Positions 53,461 through 63,956 of a DNA stretch of 64,000 bases are shown in pieces; position 1 is the first letter of the stretch, and each line of letters starts with the position of its first letter. Location of the stretch: assembly GCA_963575745.1 (NCBI GenBank), contig CAUYUJ010005736.1:62001-126000 (forward strand). The letters are read 5' to 3'. The translations under genes and the position numbers were made by a program. The notes under the pieces are model-generated. The model made no database searches. It was not told where the DNA came from and saw only the letters and a program-made list of their open reading frames with translations. The stretch is from Prorocentrum cordatum. Taxonomy: Eukaryota > Sar > Dinophyceae > Prorocentrales > Prorocentraceae.

Positions 53461-55611
53461 ATGCAGTGCCTAGGCCAACCTGGCAAGAACCCCCAAGTGC
53501 CAGCACTGCCTGGAGAATAAGAGAACAAACGTGTGCTGTGGGAGCTTTGCGCAGACGTCATGGATCGGCTCTGGACCCCGCCCCCTGGCGGGCGGACCTC
53601 CGAACGTGTATGCTTGTGCGGCTTGGTCTAATTCGAGGCCAGTGCCCACATCTTAGCAGAAAGTAGCAACGATGTCGGTTTGTTGCGGACAGACGGCGAT
53701 GCAGTATGCCCCTTTCGCTCACGTCTCTGAACCTTCTGTTGAAGACCGTGGTATCAACCAGCGTGATGGGTCGGGGGGCAAGGGGAGGGCAACATCGCAA
53801 AACAAATGAAGCGAACTGTGATGCAGGCTGTCTGAGGGTAGCCTATCACTGACCTTGTGCCTGCCCAGAAGAAGCCCCTGCGTGATGCGCGTCAGAGAAG
53901 ACGGCAGAGGCTGCTGGCAGTCCTTGAAATGGCGGCTCAGGTTGTGAAGGTGGTGCAGGTTCTTCCTGCCAGGGTGGGCACTCCGGACTTGGGGGGCAGC
54001 TTTGGAGAAGAGGACCCCTCCTTGCAGAGAAGACGGCGGCAAGGGAAGAGAGACGATCCGATACCCGGTAACGCGCAGGGAAAGAAGACCGAATACGGAT
54101 CGTACGAAAGAGCTGGAGCTAAAGGGTAGAAATACTCAGGAGTGAAAGTGGAGAGGGAAGTAATGAGAAGAAGCATGTCGGCCAATCATCGCCATTCGCT
54201 TGGGTCTCGATGTCACCACTCCAACAAAAGAGAGAGAGAAAGAGAGAGCGAGAGAAGAAGACGAGGAGGAAGACACGGAAGAACAGGACCGCATAGCATG
54301 TAACGAACACGTGTATGTGTCCTGGCAAGATTGATCTACACTCCCTGTCGTCCCCATCCAGAGACCCGACGGCAGCAGCAGCAATCATCCTATGCAGGAA
54401 TGTCCTTGATCGAATGGCCTCTGCATGTGTCATTGCTTGACGTACTGCATACAACGTTGACTGCAGCATTGTGACACGTGCAGTTGTTGTGCCGCGTGTG
54501 GCCTAGTGTCCTGACGCGGCACTCCAGGCCGAAACGTCGACACGCGTACAGACAGGAAAGGGCACGGGCAAGCGGCTGAAGAGCGTCATACGAGCTCACT
54601 CCGAAGAGTGAAAAGGCGAGTATACCCAAGACCCTCGACACGCTCCACGTCGACGATTCCAAGGGTGGGCGGCGCACTTCCAAAGCCACTGACACCGCAG
54701 CATGCCCGAAAACAGGTGGCCGCATGGCGTGGAGACCTGGCGGACCACTAGGAGAAGACGCATAAACATTCACAATAAACTTTGCATGGTCGGCACGTCA
54801 CTCTTATAGGAGGCGACATCCGAATCCGACCCCCCCAACCATCGCCTATCCTGAATCAATTCGAAGCGGGGGTGGGGTTCGGATTTCGCCACGTGCTCGA
54901 TAGGTTCCGAACCCTACCCCGCGGCCCATCGAGTTGCTCGACGCGCGGCTCGGCGAGGGTATGGTTCGGATTTCGCTGCCGATCTTACGTGTAGGGGACG
55001 CACGTTGGCGTACTATTACCATGTGTGTCCTCCTTGGAGGCGTGCGTCCGACCCGAACATGCAGCACAGCCACCTCCCGAGCGGTGCGGCCAACAGCGCC
55101 AGCCACGGAGCTGCTGCTGTAAGATTTCCGAGCGTACGCGTCGCCCTCGCGCGGCCGACGGGCACATCGTATCAGCAGTCGGCGGCGAGCCCGGGGGGGG
55201 GGAAGTGAGAGAGGGGGGCCGGGCTTCTCAGAAGGCTCGGAAACTCCCCTGCCTTCAAACAAGCCTTCTGAGCCTCCACCGGAGACACCGAAGCCTTCTC
55301 GGCAGGCCCCCGAGGGCTTCTGCGAAGCTCCGCCGCCTTCTGAGAGGGCATTCTCCTTCTCACTGCCCCCCCCCCGGCTCGCCGCCGAAGTGTGCTTGGC
55401 CGGTGCCGAGCGTGGCCCACGGGAGAGCGCCAGCCGCAGGGGGCCCCCCGGCGGCCCCGGCGCGCTCCTCACGAGCACCTTGTTGTTCTGCAGCATGGCC
55501 TCCAGGTCGACCTCCCCGCGAGCCGGGCGCGGCTCGCCCGCCCACCCACGCGTCGACCAGGACGCAGCCAAGACGAGGGCGGAACCGGGCGAGGATACCC
55601 AGATCATTGGG

Positions 55612-55832
55612 TACAGATGTTCTTCGATCGCGATCGGTAGCAACCGATCGGCACTCCAAGTCGGTCGCGACCGATGACGACCGATCCCAGAATCGGTCGC
55701 GACCGGTTGCCACCGATCGCGACCGATTGGTCGCGACCGATCGGCCGCGGCCGATTTTTAAGCAAGCCAGTCGCGACCGATACGGAAATTTGCAGCAAAA
55801 ACGGTAGCAACCCGTCTCGCGGTCGCGACTGG
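55612..55832 (+). repeat. Array of TCGCGA-centred palindromes
   Basis: The word GGTCGCGACC or a one-base variant occurs at 55663, 55695, 55716, 55729, 55743 (GGCCGCGGCC), 55770 and 55821, usually followed by GAT. The cores are perfect or near-perfect palindromes spaced 13-50 bp apart. Confidence 0.85.
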
Positions 55833-57828
55833 AAAATTCCAGTATCGAATGATCAGTGATCAGGGTATTCTGAGACTCTCTAGGATCCAGCTGCTCTGGA
55901 GGATGTCCCGGGCGTCGCGGCCTTCTCAGAGCGAGCCGGAACGCTCGGAGAGCGCTGCGGAACGCTCTGTAAATGACTTTTCCTCGTCCTGGCCCCGTGC
56001 GAACTACAGTCGAGCTGCTGCAACCAGGAGCGCTGAGGAAGGAACGAAGCCCCTCTTTGGCATCAGCAGCGCCTGGGTGCGCGAGGGGGGGCTTGCGTGC
56101 GTAGAGGAGCAACCACGGGATGACCTGGGGAACAGAGAGCCCCTTCCGAGCCCAAACTGTCCCTTCCTCCAGCGTCTCGGCTGTAGAGGCCTCCTGGATG
56201 GGGTCCGACATGGTCCGAGTCGGCGTGGAGAGAAAGTCGGGCTCCACATCGAGCCGCATGGCCGATGAATCGGACGCCATCTGGGAGGCCTGGAGTCTTT
56301 CACTGCTCGGGTGTCCCCAAGGCTTTCCGAGGAGGCCCAGACCCGGACCCCTCCTCGCGTCTTGGCAAAATTAATCACATGAACAAGTGTTTTTCCACTT
56401 TCGGCCTCTGGGCGAGGGCCCTCCGAGCGCCCACGTTGTGCAAATATCGCGACGTTGGGCGTCTGTGGATGGCCTTTGGAGCACCCCTCACGAGGCCCAG
56501 CGGAGGGCCCGAGGGGCTCCAAAATGGTGCGCGATGTGGGGGACACCTTGAGCCAGCACCACTCCTAGCAACACCCCCTCTGTGGCGCCGGCAATAGAAA
56601 CGGCTGGGACGCGCCGTGCACCTGGAGGCGCGGAACAATCGAGGCACCCCCAGGGAGAAGCCTTAAAGTAACGCTTGCTTGACACTCTGACGATGCAGTT
56701 ACGCCCCCGTCCAGCAGTTCCACTTCACTGCCTGTTCGCAGAGTCGGGCACGGCAGCTGCTGCCTCGTGGAGGCCTGTGTGGAGGTTCGAGGCTCAGGCA
56801 TCCCGAGAAAAAATACAATCGGGGCGGTGACCTAAGGAACTTTAAATGAGGAAAAAGGCCCCCTTTTCCACAAGTTAAACTTCGATTTCCCATCGAAGAC
56901 TTAAGGACAACCGGAGGCAAACTGTGAAACAATCAAGGAACACGGAACCCCTCCCCAACGAAAAGGGTTCCTCCTTCAGCGCCCCGCCTGTAGCGAGGGA
57001 GGCGTTGCTTCCATGACCTAGGCTTCTGGGGGCCTCTCGGGCGCCCGGGCCATCAGGAGGCGAAGCGCCGTCAATCGTGTTGAGGTAGAACAGATTGGAC
57101 TTAGGCAGCTCATTTCATTATTTATTTAAGTTTTATCATCTTGAGTAGAGCCAAATGATAAGTTCCATCAGTTCCATAAGTTCTGGGGCTGCGATGCGCG
57201 TCGGGCGGTTCCCCGCTGAACTCGCATGGGGTGGCAGCACGTTTGCCTAAACGTTGGCCTGCCTTATGAATAAGTATGAGTATGACCATGTGACAATGTC
57301 AACCAATGCCTGCCCACGTGTGATACACAGGGAGACACAGACGCACTGCACTAAACTCTGCCTTTCTTGAGTTTCCCGGCGGCACTCAGCACCTTGCATG
57401 GGCTCGAGGCCGCGCGGGATGCGACTCAGATGCTCTGCCCTATGGGGAGTGACCCTGTCGGTGCACAGCTTCCCAAGTTCACGGAGAACGACAGAGGCGT
57501 GGCATCCGCACGCCTTGGAGTACCATAAACGAAACTTCGACGAACACTGCATATCGTGGGATGGGTCTACCCACCCCCCGCTATATGAAGTTGGGCTTGG
57601 GGGGGGTGTAAAAGATGGACCCCTTATAATTAAATTGTTGGAAGCACGGACTGTTAAGAAACTGATAGATGGCCTCCTTCATCCTCCTTCGACTCCCCCT
57701 ATCCCTCCCCAATCCATCTCTTCCCCCCCGCAGCCGCGCGCGGCTTAGTTCTCCAGGGCCAAAGCGGCCCTGAGCCGCCGCCGAGGCGGCGGCTGTGCTC
57801 GGCTCGGCTCTGCGGCGCGGCAGGGCTG

Positions 57829-58911
57829 ATGGCGGGCTTCCTGCCCGTCGTGGACTGGCGTTCAGCGGCGCCTCCAGTCCCAGCGCTGTCCGACTCCGAG
57901 GCCGTCGAGGCGTACCTGGAGTACCAGCGGCAATGGCAGGCTGTGTTCGCGCGCGACTGCGCGCTGTTCTGGGGGCAGGAGAGTACGCCGCGGTGGCCAG
58001 AATACGTGGCGATGCTCCCAGACATGCAGGCCGCGACGACGGACATGCGAGATCAGGCGGACGAGGCGGCCAGCTACTACGAGGAGCAGGATGCAGCAGC
58101 CCACGCCAGCACGGACGACGCCAGCAGCCTGCCGACGCCAGCTGCCAGCCAGAAGCCAGCCACCGCAAGGGTTCGCCGCTCCGTCTACGCCAGCAGCCTG
58201 CACCCAGCCGACCTCTCATGCAACGACTCGGGCCGCCATCAGCCGATATTGCCGCAGACGCCGAAGTGGATGCCGTGCCCGCAGCCCAAAAAGTGCAAGG
58301 CCCGAGGCTTCAAGAGGCCTGCGCCGCCAGCACCCACCACCAGCAGCTCGGCCAAGACGCCAGCCGCCCACCACAGCACAGCCAGCGCCAGCAGCCAGCC
58401 GCCTACACCAGCACAGGCGGCGCCAGCAGCCGAGAGCATCGGTGAACCAGATGGCGCCAGCAGCTCGGCCAAGACGCCAGCCGCCCACCACAGCACAGCC
58501 AGCGCCAGCAGCCAGCCGCCTACACCAGCACAGGCGGCGCAAGCAGCCGAGAGCATCGGTGAACCAGAGGGCGCCAGCAACGCGGGCCAGCCGCCAGCCG
58601 CCAACGCCAGCACAGCCGGCAGCAGCTCGGGCGAGCCGCCAACACAGACGCCAGCACAGCCGCCAGCCGCCGACACCAGCCCAGGCGCCAGCAGCTCGGG
58701 CCAACCGCCGCAGCCGCCAGCCGCCAGGGTGATCACGGGCGACCGCCGCAGAGACAGCGGCGTGCTCCGCGCGAGCGGCAGGTACGGGGACCGCGGCGGG
58801 AAGAAGAACCCGAACGTGCAGTGGCACACGGGTTTCGCGATGGCCACGCGTGAGGGGTGGGCGCGCGAGTATCGGGCGATGTACCCGAAGCCGCCGAAGC
58901 GGGACAGCTAG
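57829..58911 (+). CDS. Unrecognised protein with internal 38-residue repeat
   Basis: 360 residues, uninterrupted, which is rare in this window. The start is the ATG at 57829 (MAGFLPVVDW), the first in a GC-rich leader. Residues 1-95 look folded and helical (SEAVEAYLEYQRQWQAVF; PEYVAMLPDMQAATTDMRD). The middle is Ala/Ser/Pro-rich and contains two nearly identical adjacent 38-residue units (58350-58463 and 58464-58577) that each include TPAAHHSTASASSQPPTPAQ. The C-terminal ~55 residues have normal composition (GRYGDRGGKKNPNVQWHTGF; WAREYRAMYPKPPKRDS). It is the first of three plus-strand genes in a row. No family is recognised; it could be host or cargo. Confidence 0.6.
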   Translation: MAGFLPVVDWRSAAPPVPALSDSEAVEAYLEYQRQWQAVFARDCALFWGQESTPRWPEYVAMLPDMQAATTDMRDQADEAASYYEEQDAAAHASTDDASSLPTPAASQKPATARVRRSVYASSLHPADLSCNDSGRHQPILPQTPKWMPCPQPKKCKARGFKRPAPPAPTTSSSAKTPAAHHSTASASSQPPTPAQAAPAAESIGEPDGASSSAKTPAAHHSTASASSQPPTPAQAAQAAESIGEPEGASNAGQPPAANASTAGSSSGEPPTQTPAQPPAADTSPGASSSGQPPQPPAARVITGDRRRDSGVLRASGRYGDRGGKKNPNVQWHTGFAMATREGWAREYRAMYPKPPKRDS

Positions 58912-59141
58912 GCTTCGCGCGCTGCTCGGCTCGGCTCGATGCGGTGGTTCCCAGCAGGATCGCGATGTAACATTGCGTCCGCACGCTGCTGCTGGCAGGC
59001 CGCGCCCGATCCTTTGAATAATGGATCGTGCGTGCCCAGGCGCGCATCGGCCATGAAAAAGAAACGCTTTGGCGAAGGGCCCAACCATATGCAGCCGCTG
59101 CGCATGCCGAGCGAGGACCCAACTTCGGGAGCTCTTTTCTT

Positions 59142-59157
59142 AGCGGCTCATTCCGCT
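59142..59157 (+). repeat. CTTAGCGG-type palindrome
   Basis: AGCGGCTCATTCCGCT preceded by CTT, about 230 bp after the stop of the 57829 gene. It belongs to the same family as 60262, 61008 and 63942. Confidence 0.75.
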
Positions 59158-59239
59158 GTTGCATCCAGTGGCGCTGCCGCGCAATTCCGCCGCCGCTGAT
59201 TTATAGGTTGGTATTGTGCCTCTCGGGTGGCGGGTGGTT

Positions 59240-59500
59240 GCAAAGACGAATGCCCGCGGCGCCCAGGCTAGGGTCCCATTTTGAAAACCAGCAATCCTCC
59301 ATGTGCGTAATTGCTGCACACTTTTCTGGCGAATGCCCGCGGTGCCAAGGCGAGAGCCCCATTTTGAAAACCATCTGACCTCCAGCCGTCCAAACATCCA
59401 GACATCATATGTGTAACTGCTGCAAACGTTTAAGTCGAATGTCCGCCGCGAAAGTGCGGGAGCCCCATTTTGAAAACCAGCAGCCCCTCATCCGGCGAGC
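59240..59500 (+). repeat. Three-unit degenerate tandem repeat
   Basis: Units of roughly 85-105 bp share GAATGCCCGCGG, GCCCCATTTTGAAAACCA and TGTGTAANTGCTGCA. The CCCATTTTGAAAACCA words are near 59275, 59359 and 59463. They fill the spacer before the 59622 gene. Confidence 0.7.
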
Positions 59501-59621
59501 TGCTGCAATGGTTCAGACCTCGAAGCGTCCCCCCCCTCCTCCATGGACCACCGCGGCTCGAGCCTTTCAAGTGCGACCTCGGGGTCTCCATGCTCCATCC
59601 CAGGCCACCGCGGGCGGCGAT

Positions 59622-60236
59622 GCCCCCCAAGGCCAAAGCGAGCGCGGCGGCGCGCACGGCCAAGCCCATTACCAAGCAGGACGAGCAACGCAAGAAGACC
59701 AACAAACAGGCCAAGCATATCGAGGACCTCAAAAGGTCAAAAAGAACCAGCGCGTCCTGCTGTCGGAGACCCGCAAGAGCGTCCGAACGAGGGACAACAC
59801 CCAGAGGTTCGCAAAGCATATGGATCGGGCGGCAAAGCAGCCCAGGCGCACGAAGGAAAGGGTGCGCTACGGGGCGTGGGAGCAGGAGGTCATGGAGCGC
59901 GACGACGCGTGGAAGGCGAGCGACGACGGTGACCTGTACGGGAGCAATGCGGGGTGGCAGGCGGCCCGCGCCGCAGCCGCGACAGCGGGCCCTATGGCCT
60001 GGGGAGCGGGCGGCCTGTGTCAGTGCGCGAGCGGTAGCAGCCAGCCAGGAAGCGGGAGCATCCAGCCAAGCAGCGACAGCAGCGCCATGGACGACGAGAG
60101 CCCCGACGACCCGACGAAGACCACGAAGACAAAGGCCACGCAAGCGGGCGGCCCCCTCGCCGGCTTCCGCCCGCAGTCGGAAATCGGCCAGCTCCTCGAC
60201 GCGGACGACGACGAGATCTTCAGCGAACTCAAATGA
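59622..60236 (+). CDS. Unrecognised basic protein with one frameshift
   Basis: About 205 residues. The start is the ATG at 59622 (MPPKAKASAAARTAKPITKQ), after a GC-rich leader. The first ~38 residues are Lys-rich and helical (DEQRKKTNKQAKHIEDLKR). A frameshift near 59735 moves to the frame of VKKNQRVLLSETRKSVRTRD, RVRYGAWEQEVMERDDAWKA and GDLYGSNAGWQAARAAAA. Ser/Gln-rich linker and an acidic C-terminus (FRPQSEIGQLLDADDDEIFS) end at TGA 60234-60236. High charge suggests a nuclear or RNA-associated protein. No family is recognised. Confidence 0.5.
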   Translation, partial: APQGQSERGGAHGQAHYQAGRATQEDQQTGQAYRGPQKVKKNQRVLLSETRKSVRTRDNTQRFAKHMDRAAKQPRRTKERVRYGAWEQEVMERDDAWKASDDGDLYGSNAGWQAARAAAATAGPMAWGAGGLCQCASGSSQPGSGSIQPSSDSSAMDDESPDDPTKTTKTKATQAGGPLAGFRPQSEIGQLLDADDDEIFSELK

Positions 60237-60261
60237 GGCTGCCTCGGGCGCCTCTCAGCTT

Positions 60262-60315
60262 AGCGGCCATCCCGCTGTTTGATTGCGCCTCTCAGGTGAT
60301 CGGCCATCCCGCTGT
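60262..60315 (+). repeat. Pair of CTTAGCGG-type palindromes
   Basis: AGCGGCCATCCCGCT at 60262-60276 and a second copy, CGGCCATCCCGCTGTTTGA, from 60301, in a local ~39-bp duplication that starts 25 bp after the stop of the 59622 gene. Confidence 0.75.
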
Positions 60316-60660
60316 TTGACTACGCCACCGATATGAGTGGCCTCCACGTTCGAGCGAGGCGACGTCGGCCCGCGTTCTCTGCGAGATAGAAGCAGCGGTG
60401 TTTCCACCGAGTTGTCGGTCCTCGGTCCCTCGGTTCGATCGTGGCCCCCTCCGCCGTGTGTCCCTTGGCCCTCGTCGGCCCTCGTGGTGTCTTCGTTTTT
60501 GCGCGCTGTAATCCAGACTGACGACGGCGGCGGCGGCGACGGCGGCGACGGCGGCGACGACGACGACGACGCCTCCGCACATTTGACGACGCTCGAGACC
60601 TCTCACTCACGTTGGGACTCGTTCACACCCAGACCCGCTCACACTCGGACCATTTGGGTA

Positions 60661-60960
60661 GATGGAGGGCGATTCTTGTTCGAACCGAGTTCTCGCTTGA
60701 GAAATCCTCCGACTTTCGTAAATGTTGGGCGTCTCTTGTTCGAATCGGGTTTCCTTTTGAGACATCCTCAGGCCGTAGAAGACGGACAGCGTATCTTGTT
60801 CGAATCGAGTTCTCGCTTGAGACATCCTCAGACTTTAGAAGATGGAGGGCGCTTCTCGTTCAAATCGATCTTCCGCTTGAGACGTCCTCAGACCTTAGTA
60901 GATGGAGGGCGTTTCTTGTTCGAATCGAGTCCTCGCTTGAGACATCCTCAGACTTCGCCC
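60661..60960 (+). repeat. Five-unit 60-bp tandem repeat with B-box-like words
   Basis: Five head-to-tail units of exactly 60 bp, built on GATGGAGGGCG, TTCTTGTTCGAATCGAG, TCTCGCTTGAGACATCCTCA. Every unit carries a match to GWTCRANNC, the B-box of RNA polymerase III genes (60678, 60738, 60798, 60858 and 60918). The period is 20 codons, so frames on both strands stay open; no protein is inferred. Confidence 0.9.
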
Positions 60961-61007
60961 CCATCCCATCCACCCCCTCGCCGCAGCTGTGCAGCGAGAT
61001 TTCGCTT

Positions 61008-61022
61008 AGCGGGAAACCCGCT
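61008..61022 (+). repeat. CTTAGCGG-type palindrome
   Basis: AGCGGGAAACCCGCT, preceded by CTT, about 105 bp before the start of the 61127 gene. Confidence 0.75.
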
Positions 61023-61126
61023 CGGCGTGGCTCAGAACCATGCCAGGGGTAGGCCCCGTCCGCGTTAGGCCGGGGGCGGTTCGGGCGCTACTGCACCAGC
61101 ATGCAGGCACGCCGCGCCACATTCAC

Positions 61127-62681
61127 ATGTCACAAGCCCAGTCCAACGCCATCTTGGCGATGGCGCGGGGAGCAGGCGCCCAGTTGGATGCCGATGACCG
61201 CGCCACCCTGTCGGATACCGTGGGGTTCGCGCAGTGGTTCGACGATCGCGGGCTCGCGATCCTCCGCGAGCTCACCGAGGTGAACGCCGCGTCGGGGGGC
61301 CGCCGAGAGAAGCAGCAGCATATATTGAGCTTCATCGAGTTCTTCGCTGAAGACAACTGTGACAAGATGCTTGATCCCGATGCGTAATCGGCAGCCGTGA
61401 AGATGATCGTCCTCAACCGCCTCATCGGCTCGGCGGCGCGAACGTCTGCGAGTACACTGCCAAGTTGCGCAATTCGCTCTTGGCGTTGCTGACGGAGGAG
61501 GACGTCGAGAAGTTCACCTACTTCAAGAAGAAGTCCTCGGATACGCATTTCAAGAGCGAGTGCCACAGGGTTGCGGACAAGTCGCTGAAACCCATGAAGC
61601 GCATCGTGGAGCTGCCCAGCCTGCCTGAGCAGATGGTGGCGCTTCGCCCAGCCATGTGCTCGAAAGCCTCCACGCCGCGGTCAGGGGGCGGGCCCAGGCG
61701 CTGCCCGCTTGATACCGCGAAGCTGCGTGGCTTGGACGACTCGCACAAGTGCAGGGGAGCGGCGCCGCCCGCGGAGAGCGCGCCGCCGCGCCAGCTCGCC
61801 CCGAGCGAGCCGCAGGGTGGCTATCAGGACATCTACCGCCAGATCATGGACCACCAGGGCAGGCAGTGGGAGGCCATGCAGGGCATGATGCTGCATTTCA
61901 TGGGCGGCGGCGCCCCGGGCGCGGGGGAGGCCGGCCAAGCTCGCGCCGCGCGGTGGTCGAGTTGCCAATGGAACCGAGCAGGCCGCCGTCGTTGGAGGCC
62001 AGCGCGTAGACGCGCCCCCTTCAGTGGAGGGCGCGGCGCCTGCGGCCCGCCAGCCGCCCGCGGCGGACAGCCGTGGCTGGGGCGAGACAGCGCTGATGGC
62101 CCCTGGCGCGCCGCCGCAGGACCGAGCCGAGCCGCCCGACACCTCGGGCAAGAAGAAGAAGAGGTTGAAGGACCACGCGCAGGAGCGCATGGACATGATG
62201 GAGCACAAGAGGCGCGAGAAGAACGCTGGCCGCGGGCGCGGCCGCGGGCGCGGTGGCGGGGGTGAAGGCGGCGAGGAGGAGGCGCAGCCTATTGCCGATG
62301 TGGAGGATGGAGCGGGCGTCGCCGCGGCGCCCATGAAGAGGAAAAGGAAGAAGGACGAGGGCCGAGCGCATCGGCCCGCTCACCCGCCCGCGGGCGGCGA
62401 GGCGGTCGCGGGCGCACCGCGTCTGGGGGCAAGGGCGCGGTGCGCCTCTGGCCAACGGCGCGGACTTCAAGAACTTCAAGTACAAGCAGGTCAGCTGGGG
62501 CGACTTGGTGACCATCGCGAAGGCATGCGCAAAGAAGACGACTCGGGCGCGCTTCAGCAGCAAGGCCTCCGACACTACCAAGAGGAGGGCTACGCTGGCA
62601 GCAGTGCCCAAGGAGATGATCACCACCATCGCCAGGCAGGCCTACAAGGACGCTGCCGCGGCCTGGGACGCAATGAAGTGA
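61127..62681 (+). CDS. Unrecognised protein with frameshifts
   Basis: About 515 residues over several frames. From the ATG at 61127: MSQAQSNAILAMARGAGAQL and FAQWFDDRGLAILRELTEVN are helical. A TAA at 61384-61386 stands where the frame otherwise continues (SAAVKMIVLNRLIG). A shift near 61435 leads to LRNSLLALLTEEDVEKFTYF and CHRVADKSLKPMKRIVELPS. A Pro/Ala/Gly-rich middle follows, then after a shift near 62000 a basic region (KKKKRLKDHAQERMDMMEHK; Gly-Arg repeats). After another near 62460 comes FKYKQVSWGDLVTIAKACAK to ARQAYKDAAAAWDAMK, ending at 62681. Either a decaying gene or one hit by sequence errors. Function is unknown. Confidence 0.45.
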
Positions 62682-63541
62682 GGCGCCGCAGTTCAGCCTG
62701 CGCCACGGGCGCGCGAACGCCCCTGGGATCGGAGAGGGGCGGGGGGGGGGGCGGGATAGGGGCCGCTACGGCGGCCCTTCGGTTGATCAGATGGTCGTGG
62801 GGGATGGGAAGGTGCGGGGCTATCGCACCGCATAGCGTCGCGTGGCAAAGCGTGGCCAATGACAGCAGAGCATAGCGTAGCTGCCAGCATGTCATAGCGC
62901 TGCCGATCATTACATATCGCGGCCTTGCAGCTTGCATGGCGCTGCTCGGCATGGCATGGCACGCCATAGCAAAGCGTTGCATGTGGCCGCGCCCGCAGCG
63001 ATGGATGGGATGGAATCTACGTTTGCAGCGCCGTGATAGCCGAGGCCGCGCGTCGCTCAGCCATGGGAGCGCAGGCGGCGAGCCCCGCGGCAGAAATCCC
63101 TCCTCCCCCCCTTCCACCGCCCCGCCCCGCCCCGCCCACCCTTCCTCGCGAGCGGCGCCATCGCTAGGCTCGGGCCCCTTCCCGTCTTCCTCTCTGCCCG
63201 CCTCCTCCCCCTTCCCGTCAGATGACCTGCCTGTCCTTCTCACCCTCCTGCCCCCCCTCCTCATCCTCCCGCGCCCCCGACACGAAGCCCCCGAGTCCTC
63301 ACCATTCTCCCGTGGGCCCCCTGTATATCCTGAGTCTCTGGGCATCTTCGAGGACTTAGCCTAGCGGAGGATTGAGGAGGTTCCGATGCGCGCCCAGTCT
63401 GCAGCGCCGCGTCCAGCCGCGGCGGCGAGGAGGGCCCCCCGAGGGCCAGACAGCCTCCAACCTCGAGCCTCCAGGCTCGAGGTTCGGGCCTCGACATGGG
63501 CCCGCCGGGCCCCAAAGCGTCTTCCTCCGCAACTCCACAGC
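62682..63541. other. Intergenic DNA with GCATAGC-like repeats
   Basis: 62820-62990 holds many short, imperfect CATAGC/GCATGGC words. 63090-63280 is C-rich. No gene is seen. Confidence 0.5.
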
Positions 63542-63848
63542 GTTATCAAGGTATTATCGGGGTGGTGTCAGCGTGTTATCATGATGTTATCAGGATGTTC
63601 TCAAGCTGTGATCATGACATGTTATCATGGTCCGAGACACATGCCTGATACCATGCTACCGGGATGCCCAATAACGCCCCCGCTCGATACATCGTGTTAT
63701 CAGACCGCTATCCTGATAACATGATAACGCCTGATAACATGAGATCCGGGTCCTGATAACATGTTAACATGATCCTGATAACAGGTCATCAGGACCCTGC
63801 TAACATTGCACCATGATCCTGGTGACGACCCGCACACGGCCTGATAAC
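63542..63848. repeat. Inverted array of GTTATCA / TGATAAC motifs
   Basis: GTTATCA(G/T/A) occurs at 63542, 63575, 63586, 63621 and 63696. Its complement TGATAAC occurs at 63714, 63722, 63732, 63754, 63776 and 63842, mostly as CCTGATAAC. Orientation switches once, near 63705, so the whole array is a loose large palindrome. Confidence 0.85.
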
Positions 63849-63941
63849 AACCTGAGAACGACCCGCTAACGTTCTCACACCCCTTAGTGACACAATCGCT
63901 TCTCGCCCCCGTACTCGTTTGGGTCCAAGCGGTAATCGCTT

Positions 63942-63956
63942 AGCGGCCCACCCGCT
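63942..63956 (+). repeat. CTTAGCGG-type palindrome
   Basis: AGCGGCCCACCCGCT, preceded by CTT. It adjoins a second palindrome, AAGCGGTAATCGCTT (63927-63941). Confidence 0.75.

Larger units (their letters stand above)
52581..57828. other. Gene-poor intergenic region
   Basis: No recognisable protein was found. A short plus-strand reading at 53857-54129 (basic, AQKKPLRDARQRRRQRLLAV) could be coding but has no support. 54240-54260 is a GA repeat. 54830-54970 has two similar GGTTCGGATTTCGC segments. 55330-55560 and 56280-56560 are GC-rich with no frame I trust. 57110-57180 is AT-rich. Confidence 0.5.

Noticed and set aside
53857-54129. A small basic protein of 90 codons
   Set aside because: Composition is plausible, but there is no start context, no motif and no neighbour to support it. 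Left as unannotated.
55360-56280. A 306-codon minus-strand frame
   Set aside because: It runs through the TCGCGA palindrome array and has no domain; composition follows the repeat.
59275-59475. Further spliced-leader relics (CCATTTTG words)
   Set aside because: Only eight bases match the leader, and the following GAAAACCA is unlike it. The words belong to a local tandem repeat.
60678-60926. tRNA genes
   Set aside because: B-box words are present, but no A-box, anticodon arm or acceptor stem could be built around them.
63542-63848. CRISPR or operator array
   Set aside because: Words are too short, irregularly spaced and in two orientations. No adjacent gene supports either reading.
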